Below, one piece after another: positions 1-7,166 of a stretch of 45,711 nt of DNA. The notes beneath the pieces were generated by a model, which did not search any database, was not told where the DNA came from, and was given only the letters and a program-made list of their open reading frames with translations. The translations under genes and the position numbers were made by a program. Where the stretch lies: the NCBI GenBank assembly GCA_016195025.1, contig JACQAL010000025.1, positions 1-45,711 on the forward strand. Direction: 5' to 3'. The DNA is from Bacteroidota bacterium. GTDB lineage: Bacteria; Bacteroidota; Bacteroidia; Palsa-948. Numbering within the stretch: the first letter of the stretch is position 1; every line of letters starts with the position of its first letter.

Positions 1-1016
1 AAACCATAAACTGTAAACTGACCGTTAGAAGGATTCGGAAAAACAGTTACTGCAACGTTGTTGTTTAATGTTTCAACGCTGGTAGATGCATCGGTGAATT
101 CATAAAATTCATTTTCACACCAGCCCGCATACGTTCCTGAGCCCACGTATCCTTTTCCGTTAATTGTAAAAAACACGGAAGCAAAGAGCGGAACATTTGC
201 TGTGAAGTTGTAGGAATTCCATGTGTTTGCTGTTTCATTGTAACTGAAATAATCGGAATAGTTGGTGGTGCCTTCATCGGCTCCCCAGCCCACCACCATT
301 GTATTGTTGAGCACAATGCCGAAGGGAGCAATGCGCCCGATGCCGGGAATGCTTGCAATCTGCGACCATGAATTTCCGGCAGGGTCGTAGCAATAAAAAT
401 CATTGCACTTGACTCCGTTCAAATCATGCCCGCAGCCCACATACATTTTTCCGTTGAGCGCCACCGCTACGGGGTGATGCCGTTTTGTTCCCATGAAAGG
501 TGTAATAGCCGTCCATGAATCGGTGGTGGGATTGTACTTGTAAAAGTCATTGTAATTTCCGCCAGAGCCGTCACCGCAGCCCACGTATGCTTCGCCATTG
601 ATTACCGCCATGCACGGATGCCTTCGGGCTGCGCCCGGAAAAGAGGTTTTCTGCGTCCACGAATCAGCCGCTGGGTCATATTCCCAGAGGGAACTCAGAT
701 AACTCGAAGAAGTATTTCCGCAGGTGATATAGCCCTTGCCGCCTATGGAAAAACTTCCGCAATAACTGCGGGCAGCCATGGGAATATTATTTTTCTGAGT
801 CCATGCATCGGTGGCGGGGTTATAGAGCCACCAGTCATTCAGGTTGTTTCCGTTATCATCCATGCCGGTTCCCAAATAGCCCATGCCGTTAATGTCAAAA
901 CCGGCTGCGTGGTGGCGGCTGGTAGAGGGAACATTTGCTTTTTGAGTAATGGTGTACTGCGCTTGCGCAAAGCAGCAGGAAAAGAACAGAGCGCAAAGAA
1001 TAAATACTTTTTTCAT
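1..1016 (-). CDS. Kelch-repeat T9SS cargo protein (C-terminus cut by window edge)
   Basis: The reading frame is open from the ATG at 1016 to the left edge, so at least 338 residues are present. It starts with a signal peptide (MKKVFILCALFFSCCFAQAQ). About six Kelch-type blades follow, each with a G-Y-x-G-x-G core and a 'D/N-x-W-T-Q-K' strand, which would form a beta-propeller. The last visible residues (VFPNPSNGQF, near positions 6-35) are the start of a type A T9SS C-terminal sorting domain, so the protein is probably exported to the cell surface or medium. It is a paralogue of the Kelch protein at 2938-4140. The ligand or role is unknown. Only the last part of the sorting domain and the stop codon are missing. 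Confidence 0.9.
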   Translation of the reverse strand, partial: MKKVFILCALFFSCCFAQAQYTITQKANVPSTSRHHAAGFDINGMGYLGTGMDDNGNNLNDWWLYNPATDAWTQKNNIPMAARSYCGSFSIGGKGYITCGNTSSSYLSSLWEYDPAADSWTQKTSFPGAARRHPCMAVINGEAYVGCGDGSGGNYNDFYKYNPTTDSWTAITPFMGTKRHHPVAVALNGKMYVGCGHDLNGVKCNDFYCYDPAGNSWSQIASIPGIGRIAPFGIVLNNTMVVGWGADEGTTNYSDYFSYNETANTWNSYNFTANVPLFASVFFTINGKGYVGSGTYAGWCENEFYEFTDASTSVETLNNNVAVTVFPNPSNGQFTVYG

Positions 1017-1038
1017 GGGGGTGATTTTAAAGAATAGA

Positions 1039-1070
1039 CAAAGATGAACTATGAAAACTGAAAAAGCAAA
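1039..1070 (-). promoter_or_regulatory. Candidate Bacteroidota promoter for the Kelch gene
   Basis: On the minus strand CATCTTTG (1046-1039) differs by one base from the -7 consensus TAnnTTTG. A TTTG lies 20 bases upstream (1070-1067). The gene's ATG at 1016 follows at a normal distance. Confidence 0.45.
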
Positions 1071-1159
1071 AAAACTTTTCACTGAAATTTAAGATTCTAA
1101 GATGTCCAATCGGGTAATATATACCGAAGGTAGTTAGGTTTCAGAAAATCATAATTACT

Positions 1160-1242
1160 CCTACTAAATACCAATCTTTACTAATGTACTAATTGCTGCC
1201 TGTTTTGGATTGGTATATTGGTATGAATTGGTATTTAGCAGG
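1160..1242. repeat. Interspersed palindromic repeat, family B, copy 1
   Basis: An 83-bp imperfect palindrome. The left arm begins CCTACTAAATACCAATC, and the right arm ends in the near complement GGTATTTAGCAGG around a short centre CTGCCTGTTTT. An inverted copy, diverged by several bases, lies at 13488-13568. The rest of the stretch 1071-1411 holds nothing I recognise. Confidence 0.85.
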
Positions 1243-1411
1243 GTTCATCGGTGAAATCAAGTTTCGCAAACCTGATTTGTTTCAATATAATTTGAATCGG
1301 TTTGTATAAATAAACTTTTCTCCTTCCTCTTTTCTTGTATCCCCATTGGGGTTGCCGTTATCTGAATTAATTGTGTTCACTTTACCTGCAAAAAAATTTT
1401 CAGCGCAGGCA

Positions 1412-1636
1412 ATGCAAACAGCAAGCAAATGTTTCGGAAAGTTTCTTAGGCGGTTGAGAAAAGCGAAAGGATTGTCTCAGGAAGAATTCGGAGATATATT
1501 AGATGTTGAAGGCAGGTATGTATCAAAACTAGAGAACGGAAAAATAAATGTCACCTGCGCAACTATCGACTCTTATCTGAAAAAATTACGCAAGAAACAT
1601 ATTGCTGTATTTAATCCGGCTTTGTTCAATGAATAA
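1412..1636 (+). CDS. Small XRE-family helix-turn-helix regulator
   Basis: A 74-residue protein that is almost entirely one lambda-repressor-like HTH: GKFLRRLRKAKGLSQEEFGD (helices 1-2), then a recognition-helix region VEGRYVSKLENGKIN. It is the size of a stand-alone DNA-binding domain. The frame could extend upstream to a TTG at 1346, but that start lies inside a small palindrome (CCCCATTGGGG) and the added residues do not look like part of the fold, so the ATG at 1412 is preferred. Its neighbours give no clear target. It could be an autoregulator or a remnant of a toxin-antitoxin or phage-type regulator, but no partner gene is visible. Confidence 0.75.
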   Translation: MQTASKCFGKFLRRLRKAKGLSQEEFGDILDVEGRYVSKLENGKINVTCATIDSYLKKLRKKHIAVFNPALFNE

Positions 1637-1766
1637 AATACACCCCCGATTGCGCCTCCTTGCCGAGGCAGCAAAGTTTATTTTCAATGCTTTGAAACGC
1701 CTCGTCAGGAGGGGAAGACGAAAGCAGAGCCGCTTACCGATTATTCAGGTCTTTTCCCGAACTAAA

Positions 1767-2018
1767 GTTGCAACCTCGCGGGAAGAAATTGCAACCTCGC
1801 GGGAAGAAGTTGCAACCTCGCGGGAAGAAGTTGCAACCTCGCGGGAAGAAGTTGCAACCTCGCGGAAAGAAATTGCAACCTCGCGGAAAGAAGTTGCAAC
1901 CTCGCGGAAAGAAACTGCAACCTCATGGGAAAAAGTTGCAACCTCACGCAAAGAAGTTGCAACCTCACGCAAAGAAGTTGCAACCTCACGGCAAGAAGTT
2001 GCAACCTCATGGGCTGTT
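1767..2018. repeat. 21-bp minisatellite, 12 units
   Basis: Twelve head-to-tail units of 21 bp, consensus GTTGCAACCTCGCGGGAAGA plus a final A; the last is partial. Units 1-4 are nearly identical, 5-7 carry CGGAAAG, and 8-12 have CTCAYG variants, so the array has aged unevenly. Because the unit is a multiple of three, several frames on both strands stay open (ATSREEV on plus, EVATSRE-type on minus). There are no spacers, so it is not CRISPR. It ends 75 bp before the start of the unknown gene at 2094. Confidence 0.97.
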
Positions 2019-2093
2019 CGCCCCTGTTTAAATTTTATTTTCCTCTGTTTTAATGCTAAATCCTTAATCATAAATCCTTAATCCTTAATTACC

Positions 2094-2867
2094 ATGGCAG
2101 CAACAAAAAAATCAAAAAGCACCATTCCAACCAAAGACGCGCCTTTCATGGATTGGCTCGGCAATTATCAAACCCAAGTTCAATCCCTCATTGGCAACAA
2201 CGCGCCCGATGGAGAACCCTGGTTTTATCCCCGCATGGTGAACCGCTGGAACGGAGTGATAGTGCCGAAAATCACCGCCCTCACTGCCGACTGGAACAAG
2301 GTGAAGGTGAAAAATAACCGCAACACCAGCGATGTAAAGCAGTTTAATGACGATAAGAAAAAATTTCTGAAAGAAACCTTCCGCCCTTTCAACAAGGCGT
2401 ATGTTTTATATCACACCGAACTCACGGTGGCGCAGCGTACCAGCATTGGCATTCTGCCTGTGGCAGACGCCACCAAAACGGCTGCATCGCAAACCGTTCA
2501 GCAGTGCTTTGCCACCTATAAAAATTTGGGCAGTTGCGTGGAAGAATTTCACTGCACGCTCGAAGAACACTCCACCAAAGGAGGCACGCCACAAGACAAG
2601 GTGGTGCAGATGGCTTTTATGTTTATTGCCAATCCGCTTGCCGCTCCTTCTGCAACTCCGAACCCGCAACCCTCAACTCCGCCCGCCACTCCGCGCGATT
2701 GTCCGCGTCAGGATATTTCCACCAAAGCGCTTTTCCGAAAGGACTTTTCAGAGTTCAACATGAACGGAACAGGCGGAACTTTATACATCTTCTTTAGATG
2801 GTTCGACATTCACCACAACGAAAAGAGCGGACCCTGGAGCATACGGTATGCGATTGTGATGGGGTGA
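2094..2867 (+). CDS. Conserved-looking protein of unknown function downstream of a minisatellite
   Basis: A 257-residue protein without signal peptide or membrane segment. Residues ~15-165 look helical, with an aromatic 'FMDWLGNYQTQV' start and 'TVAQRTSIGI' in the middle. A Pro/Thr-rich linker follows (about 180-200). The end is a compact beta-type segment, YIFFRWFDIHHNEKSGPWS, resembling the last strands of a fibronectin-III-like fold. From memory, proteins of this layout (helical N-half, 'LGI...D' motif, C-terminal R-W...GPWS) occur in several phyla, often beside tandem repeats; I could not check that here. No function can be assigned. A strong terminator follows directly. Confidence 0.8.
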   Translation: MAATKKSKSTIPTKDAPFMDWLGNYQTQVQSLIGNNAPDGEPWFYPRMVNRWNGVIVPKITALTADWNKVKVKNNRNTSDVKQFNDDKKKFLKETFRPFNKAYVLYHTELTVAQRTSIGILPVADATKTAASQTVQQCFATYKNLGSCVEEFHCTLEEHSTKGGTPQDKVVQMAFMFIANPLAAPSATPNPQPSTPPATPRDCPRQDISTKALFRKDFSEFNMNGTGGTLYIFFRWFDIHHNEKSGPWSIRYAIVMG

Positions 2868-2869
2868 GG

Positions 2870-2917
2870 AAAAAAAATCCCCGTTTTGCTTTTTGCAAGG
2901 CGGGATTTTTTATTTTT
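2870..2917 (+). terminator. Intrinsic terminator after the unknown gene
   Basis: AAAAAATCCC, then CGTTTTGC, loop TTTT, then GCAAGGCG (paired with two G-T wobbles), then GGGATTTTTT and more T residues. This long stem with a T tail begins just after the stop codon at 2867. Confidence 0.88.
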
Positions 2918-2918
2918 G
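2911..2918 (+). promoter_or_regulatory. -7 element of the second Kelch gene, inside the terminator tail
   Basis: TATTTTTG is an exact match to TAnnTTTG and lies 19 bases before the ATG at 2938. It is made from the T tail of the preceding terminator. TTTG copies upstream are at non-standard distances (spacers of 15 or 22), so the -33 element is unclear. Confidence 0.5.
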
Positions 2919-2937
2919 TTTAAACAAATAAATCACG

Positions 2938-4140
2938 ATGAAAAAACTTTACACAATTATTTTATTTGCTCTTGCAGGAACAATTGCAAATGCGCAGCAA
3001 AACACATGGACGCAAAAAGCCAACTTTGGCGATACCTACCGGACTAATGCTGTTGCTTTTTCCATCGGTACAAAAGGATATGTCGGCACAGGATGGGACA
3101 TCAGCAATACCTACAAAAGAGATTTATGGCAATATGATCCTACGGGAGACACATGGACGCAGATGGCGGACATCGGCACAAGCGGTTCGCTTGCAAGATA
3201 TGAAGCCATTAGTTTTTCCACTGCTACAAAAGGATACATTGGAATGGGAGAAAACATCAGCACAAAGTTTAAGGATTTGTGGGAATATGATCCTACCGGA
3301 AATACATGGACGCAGAAAGCGAACTATCCGGGAAATTCAAGAATAGGTCTGGTTGGATTTTCAATAGCCAATTTAGGATACGCGGGTCTGGGCGAAGACA
3401 CAAGTTATAATTTTACAACTGAATTCTATCAATACAATCCTTCCGGTAATACATGGACTGCAAAAGCAAATTTTACAGGTCCGGGCCGGAGCGATGCAAG
3501 GGGCTTTTCTATAAATGGAATGGGATACATTGGTCCCGGTGGCGGAAACACTGCGCTGGAGGATTTCTGGCAATATAATCCTAACACAAATTCATGGGCG
3601 CAGAAAGCGAACTTCGGAGGCGGTTTCAGAACTAACACAGTGGGATTTTCCATTGGCACAAAAGGATTTATAGGCACTGGATTATATACGACTAATTATT
3701 ATTCGGATTTTTGGATGTACGACCCGAGTTTGGATTCATGGACGATGATGGCTTCTTTTCCCGGAACCGCACGAGGTTCTGCCATCGGATTTTCTATAGG
3801 CAACAAAGGATATCTGGGCACAGGGGAAAATTCAAATACGGGTAGTCGCTTTCAGGATTTTTATATGTATGACGCAGGCGCATTAAGCGTAAATGAAATC
3901 AATCTTGATAATTTAATTTCAGTTTATCCAAATCCAACAAACGGAAAATTCAATTTGAGTTCTGAAATAACAAAAGGAGAAATTTCTATTTATAATATGC
4001 AGGGAGAAAAAATTTATTCCTCTATAATAAATTCAAACAAATCCGAAATTGATTTGCGCGAAGCGCCCAGTGGAATTTATTTTTTACAACTAAAAACAGA
4101 GCGAGGAACTGCCAACAAGAAAATAGTAATCACGCAGTAA
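2938..4140 (+). CDS. Kelch-repeat T9SS cargo protein, type A sorting domain
   Basis: 400 residues. A signal peptide ends at IANAQQ (~20). About six Kelch blades follow, with recurring 'GFSIGTKGYVGTG' and 'DLWQYDPTGDTWTQ' motifs, up to ~residue 315. The last ~85 residues form a complete type A T9SS sorting domain (SVYPNPTNGKFNLS ... GEISIYNMQG ... PSGIYFLQLKT ... KIVITQ). It is expected to be secreted through the outer membrane T9SS and attached to, or released from, the surface. It is closely similar in architecture to the edge-cut Kelch protein at 1-1016. Its 3' end overlaps the convergent lpxA by 11 bp, leaving no room for a separate terminator. Confidence 0.93.
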   Translation: MKKLYTIILFALAGTIANAQQNTWTQKANFGDTYRTNAVAFSIGTKGYVGTGWDISNTYKRDLWQYDPTGDTWTQMADIGTSGSLARYEAISFSTATKGYIGMGENISTKFKDLWEYDPTGNTWTQKANYPGNSRIGLVGFSIANLGYAGLGEDTSYNFTTEFYQYNPSGNTWTAKANFTGPGRSDARGFSINGMGYIGPGGGNTALEDFWQYNPNTNSWAQKANFGGGFRTNTVGFSIGTKGFIGTGLYTTNYYSDFWMYDPSLDSWTMMASFPGTARGSAIGFSIGNKGYLGTGENSNTGSRFQDFYMYDAGALSVNEINLDNLISVYPNPTNGKFNLSSEITKGEISIYNMQGEKIYSSIINSNKSEIDLREAPSGIYFLQLKTERGTANKKIVITQ

Positions 4141-4909
4141 TTCCCCTGATAATTCCATCCTTCGATTCGCGGATAAACTTTACGATGAGTTCCTTTTCGG
4201 AAGAAGAAGGGGCTTCGTGCTCCACAATGTTCAGCGCGTTGGAAACATTATAGCCGCGCACATAAATGGTGCGGTAAATATCTTCAATCTGTAAAATACG
4301 TTCGGGAGAAAAACCTCTCCGCCTCAAGCCCACCGAGTTTACTCCGATATAAGAAAGCGGCTCGCGTGCGGCTTTCACAAAGGGCGGAACATTTTTCCGG
4401 ACGAGCGAACCACCGGTTACAAACGAATGCGCTCCCACACGAACAAATTGCTGAACTGCAACAAGCCCTTCAAGAATTGCCCAGTCATCAATGTTAATAT
4501 GTCCTGCCAGATTTACCGAGTTAGCGAGAATTACATTGTTACCTATTTCACAATCGTGCGCTATGTGCACATACGCCATCAGCAAACAATTGCTTCCGAC
4601 AGAAGTTTTCATCCGGTCTTTTGTTCCGCGGTTCACGGTAACAAACTCGCGAATGGTGGTGCCATCGCCAATTTCAACGGTGGTTTCTTCACCGGTGAAT
4701 TTTAAATCCTGCGGAATGGCGGAAATCACTGCACCGGGAAAAATGCGGCAGTTCTTCCCGATGCGGGCTCCTTCCATCAGCGTAACATGCGGGCCAATCC
4801 AGGTTCCTTCGCCAACTTCCACATTGGAATTAATTACAGCGAAAGGAGAAACGGTTACGTTCTTTCCGAGTTTGGCGTCTTTATGTACAGATGAATTGGG
4901 AGAAATCAT
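4130..4909 (-). CDS. lpxA: Acyl-[ACP]--UDP-N-acetylglucosamine O-acyltransferase
   Basis: 259 residues, the family's normal length. LpxA transfers a 3-hydroxyacyl chain from acyl carrier protein to UDP-GlcNAc, the first step of lipid A synthesis in the cytoplasm. The N-terminal two thirds is a left-handed beta-helix of hexapeptide repeats (IGPHVTLMEGARIGKNC, VEIGDGTTIREFVTVNRGT). The catalytic-histidine motif is in MAYVHIAHDCEIG (~residues 116-128). The C-terminal helical part begins near GLRRRGFSPERI. It is the last gene of the minus-strand lipid A group and is separated from lpxC-fabZ by two palindromic repeats. The ATG at 4909 gives the usual short N-terminus. Confidence 0.96.
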   Translation of the reverse strand: MISPNSSVHKDAKLGKNVTVSPFAVINSNVEVGEGTWIGPHVTLMEGARIGKNCRIFPGAVISAIPQDLKFTGEETTVEIGDGTTIREFVTVNRGTKDRMKTSVGSNCLLMAYVHIAHDCEIGNNVILANSVNLAGHINIDDWAILEGLVAVQQFVRVGAHSFVTGGSLVRKNVPPFVKAAREPLSYIGVNSVGLRRRGFSPERILQIEDIYRTIYVRGYNVSNALNIVEHEAPSSSEKELIVKFIRESKDGIIRGITA

Positions 4910-4918
4910 AAAAAATAT

Positions 4919-5032
4919 GATGCTAATATACTAATGTATACCAATGATACTAATTCAAAATACTAATATACAAATGAGCCAGTGTCATTCGTATTATTCG
5001 TTTCATTAGTACGCATTTGTATATTGGCATTA
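4919..5032. repeat. Palindromic repeat family A, cargo-free copy 1
   Basis: About 114 bp. The left arm starts ATGCTAATATACTAATG and the right arm ends CATTTGTATATTGGCATTA, an imperfect inverted repeat. The outer ends are the most conserved part and match the other family A copies. Confidence 0.88.
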
Positions 5033-5056
5033 GATTTTAATTGGAGTGAACTATGA

Positions 5057-5170
5057 AATGCGAATATACAAATGCGTACTAATGAAACTAATCATACTAA
5101 TATGCGAATAAGTTATTAGTATTCATTTGTATTATTTGTTTCATTAGTATCAATTAGTATATTGGCATTA
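5057..5170. repeat. Palindromic repeat family A, cargo-free copy 2
   Basis: A second 114-bp palindrome in tandem with the first (left end AATGCGAATATACAAATG, right end TAGTATATTGGCATTA). The 5 to 15 bases after each copy are nearly identical (ATTTTAATTGGAGT), and in copy 2 this is the end of lpxC-fabZ including its stop codon. A segment containing the element and the gene's last codons therefore seems to have duplicated. Confidence 0.88.
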
Positions 5171-5174
5171 GATT

Positions 5175-6641
5175 TTAATTGGAGTTCACAGGAACAGCAG
5201 CAGCCGAAGGAGCGCTCTTCACTCTGATTATCTGCGCGAGCATAATGGCTTCCATCACCGGCTTGTCATTCACATACGCAATACCGCTCATGCGGCAAAG
5301 TCCCCTGCGGATGGGCTCAAGAAGATGAAGGTCAAAAACCACCGTATCGCCCGGCAGCACTTTGTTCTTGAATTTTGCTTCTTCAATTTTCAAAAAGTAA
5401 GTGAGATAATTTTCGGGGTCGGGAACTGTTTTCAGAACAAGCACTCCTCCTGTTTGCGCCATGGCTTCCACCAGAAGAACTCCGGGCATTACGGGGTTTC
5501 CGGGAAAATGACCGCGGAAAAAATCTTCGTTCATCGAAACATTTTTCACGCCCACTACGTGCGTGGGAGTGAGTTCAAGAATTTTATCTATGAGTAGAAA
5601 GGGTTCGCGGTGCGGAAGTATTTTCATAATCTCATTGATGTCGAATAAAACTTTGTTCACATCAAACTTCGGAACTTCCGTTTTTCGGACGAGCGGTGCA
5701 ACGGATGCCGACTTGAATGTTTCTGCTTCTTTTTCTTTTTTAATCAGCTCTTTTATTTTTTTCGCGAAGGAAACATTTCCAGCATGACCCGGGCGGGCGG
5801 CAAGAATATGCGCTTTAATTGGCGCTCCAACCAGAGATAGGTCACCAACAATATCTAAAAGTTTGTGGCGCGCTGGCTCATTGTAAAAATGAAGAGTGGT
5901 ATTATTTAAAATTCCTTTTCCCTTCACTTCCACATTTGGTTTATTAAAAACTTTTCGAAGATGGGCAAGGTCTGCATCGGGCACAGGTTTATCCACAAGC
6001 ACAATCGCGTTATCCAGATCTCCGCCCTTGATTAAATTATGCTGAAGAAGCGTTTCGAGTTCGTGAAGGAAAACAAAAGTTCTGCATTTTGCAATTTCAG
6101 TTTTGAATTCGCCTACCTTATATATATGTGCGTGCTGCGTTCCGAGAACTTCTGAATTATAATCCACCATCACTGTTAAACGAAATTCTTCCTGCGGAAC
6201 TGCGAGCATTTCCACGTGCTTTGCATTATCTTCGTACGTGAGAATTGATTTCAGTTCGAAGTAAACACGCTCTGCATTTTGTTCTACCGCGCCTGCTTTT
6301 TCCAGCGCTTCGATGAAAGGCATGGAACTTCCGTTCATGATTGGAATTTCAGGGCCGGTAACTTCAATGAGGCAATTATCTATTTCCATTCCCACCAGCG
6401 CGGCAAGAACGTGTTCTGTTGTGTGAACTCGCGCTCCGTTTTGCTCGAGCGTTGTTCCGTGGTCGGTGGATATAACATTATCCGCATCTGCATCAATGAT
6501 GGGTTTGTTCGGCAAATCCACCCGCTGAAATTTATACCAGTGATTTTCAGAAGCGGGTTTGAAGGTGAGAGAAACTTTTTCTCCGGTATGAAGCCCTACT
6601 CCTGATACGGTAACTGGAGTTTTGATGGTGCGTTGTTTCAT
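5175..6641 (-). CDS. lpxC: Bifunctional UDP-3-O-acyl-GlcNAc deacetylase / 3-hydroxyacyl-ACP dehydratase
   Basis: 488 residues: an LpxC domain (about 1-310) joined to a FabZ domain (about 325-470), a fusion typical of Bacteroidota. LpxC is the zinc deacetylase that commits to lipid A synthesis. Its zinc ligand is in HTTEHVLAAL (His77), with the second site in ARHKLLDIVGDLSL and RPGHAGN. FabZ dehydrates 3-hydroxyacyl-ACP; its catalytic His (~378) is in RGHFPGNPVMPG and its Glu (~392) in VEAMAQTGG. The frame is open up to 6722, but those 27 extra codons are translated from a repeat arm, so the ATG at 6641 (MKQRTIKTPVTVSG) is the start. The domain pair couples the two pathways that compete for the hydroxyacyl-ACP pool. 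Confidence 0.96.
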   Translation of the reverse strand: MKQRTIKTPVTVSGVGLHTGEKVSLTFKPASENHWYKFQRVDLPNKPIIDADADNVISTDHGTTLEQNGARVHTTEHVLAALVGMEIDNCLIEVTGPEIPIMNGSSMPFIEALEKAGAVEQNAERVYFELKSILTYEDNAKHVEMLAVPQEEFRLTVMVDYNSEVLGTQHAHIYKVGEFKTEIAKCRTFVFLHELETLLQHNLIKGGDLDNAIVLVDKPVPDADLAHLRKVFNKPNVEVKGKGILNNTTLHFYNEPARHKLLDIVGDLSLVGAPIKAHILAARPGHAGNVSFAKKIKELIKKEKEAETFKSASVAPLVRKTEVPKFDVNKVLFDINEIMKILPHREPFLLIDKILELTPTHVVGVKNVSMNEDFFRGHFPGNPVMPGVLLVEAMAQTGGVLVLKTVPDPENYLTYFLKIEEAKFKNKVLPGDTVVFDLHLLEPIRRGLCRMSGIAYVNDKPVMEAIMLAQIIRVKSAPSAAAVPVNSN

Positions 6642-6647
6642 TATTAA

Positions 6648-7166
6648 AATGCGAATATACGAATGGATGCCAATGAAACTAATCCTACTAATAACAACTA
6701 TACAAATAAATACAAAAAGCAAATATTACAAAAACTTCTTTCTCACGTCCGTTTCTATCTGCACAATACGAACCGGTCTTACATATTCTGCTCTGAAATT
6801 TACAAGTAAACACAATCTTTTATCTGCACTTTGAAGATATCGCTGTGACTGAAAGTAATCTTCTTTAGTCACAACATCTTTTGTTTTTGCTTCTAAAACA
6901 ATTTTATCATCTATTAAAAAATCAACTCTATTCCCTGATTTTCCAATAGGATATTCCCGGATATATGGAATATTAACTTCTTTTAGTTTGTCTTCAATCG
7001 CATCGCAATACTGTTTCTCACGGGAGTATCTTCCTACTTTATTATGTACATCGTAACAAATCCCAACAATAGAATAAGAAAGTTCAGGATAAATTAATTT
7101 TTCTTCTCCATTCGTATTGTCATTTGTATTATTCGTTTCATTAGTATCAATTTGTATATTAGCATT
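6648..7166. mobile_element. Candidate cassette: family A arms bracketing a GxxExxY ORF
   Basis: A family A arm at 6648-6715 (begins AATGCGAATATACG) and an inverted arm at 7109-7166 (ends TTGTATATTAGCATT) face outward exactly as in the cargo-free copies at 4919, 5057 and 18385. Here the arms are about 390 bp apart and enclose the coding sequence of a GxxExxY domain on the minus strand. The right arm is translated in frame as the linker between LpxD and that domain. The structure suggests a cargo-bearing version of the palindrome inserted at the 3' end of lpxD. No target-site duplication could be defined by eye. Confidence 0.5.

Noticed and set aside
618-1037. Plus-strand ORF in the Kelch gene
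   Set aside because: It is antisense to a complete signal peptide and Kelch blades that run unbroken to the left edge.
1412-1636. XRE protein as part of a toxin-antitoxin pair or prophage
   Set aside because: No toxin, integrase or phage gene lies nearby, so only a generic regulator call can be supported.
1767-2018. CRISPR array
   Set aside because: Units are contiguous 21-bp repeats without spacers and no cas gene is present; the same applies to 43026-43298.
1602-2081. Long ORFs through the minisatellite on both strands (ATSREEV-type repeats)
   Set aside because: The 21-bp unit keeps all frames open automatically. The non-repeat parts have no recognisable start, domain or signal, and overlapping frames are equally open.
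6642-6722. N-terminal extension of LpxC-FabZ
   Set aside because: These 27 codons are a family A repeat arm with no protein homology; MKQRTIKTPV at 6641 is the family start.
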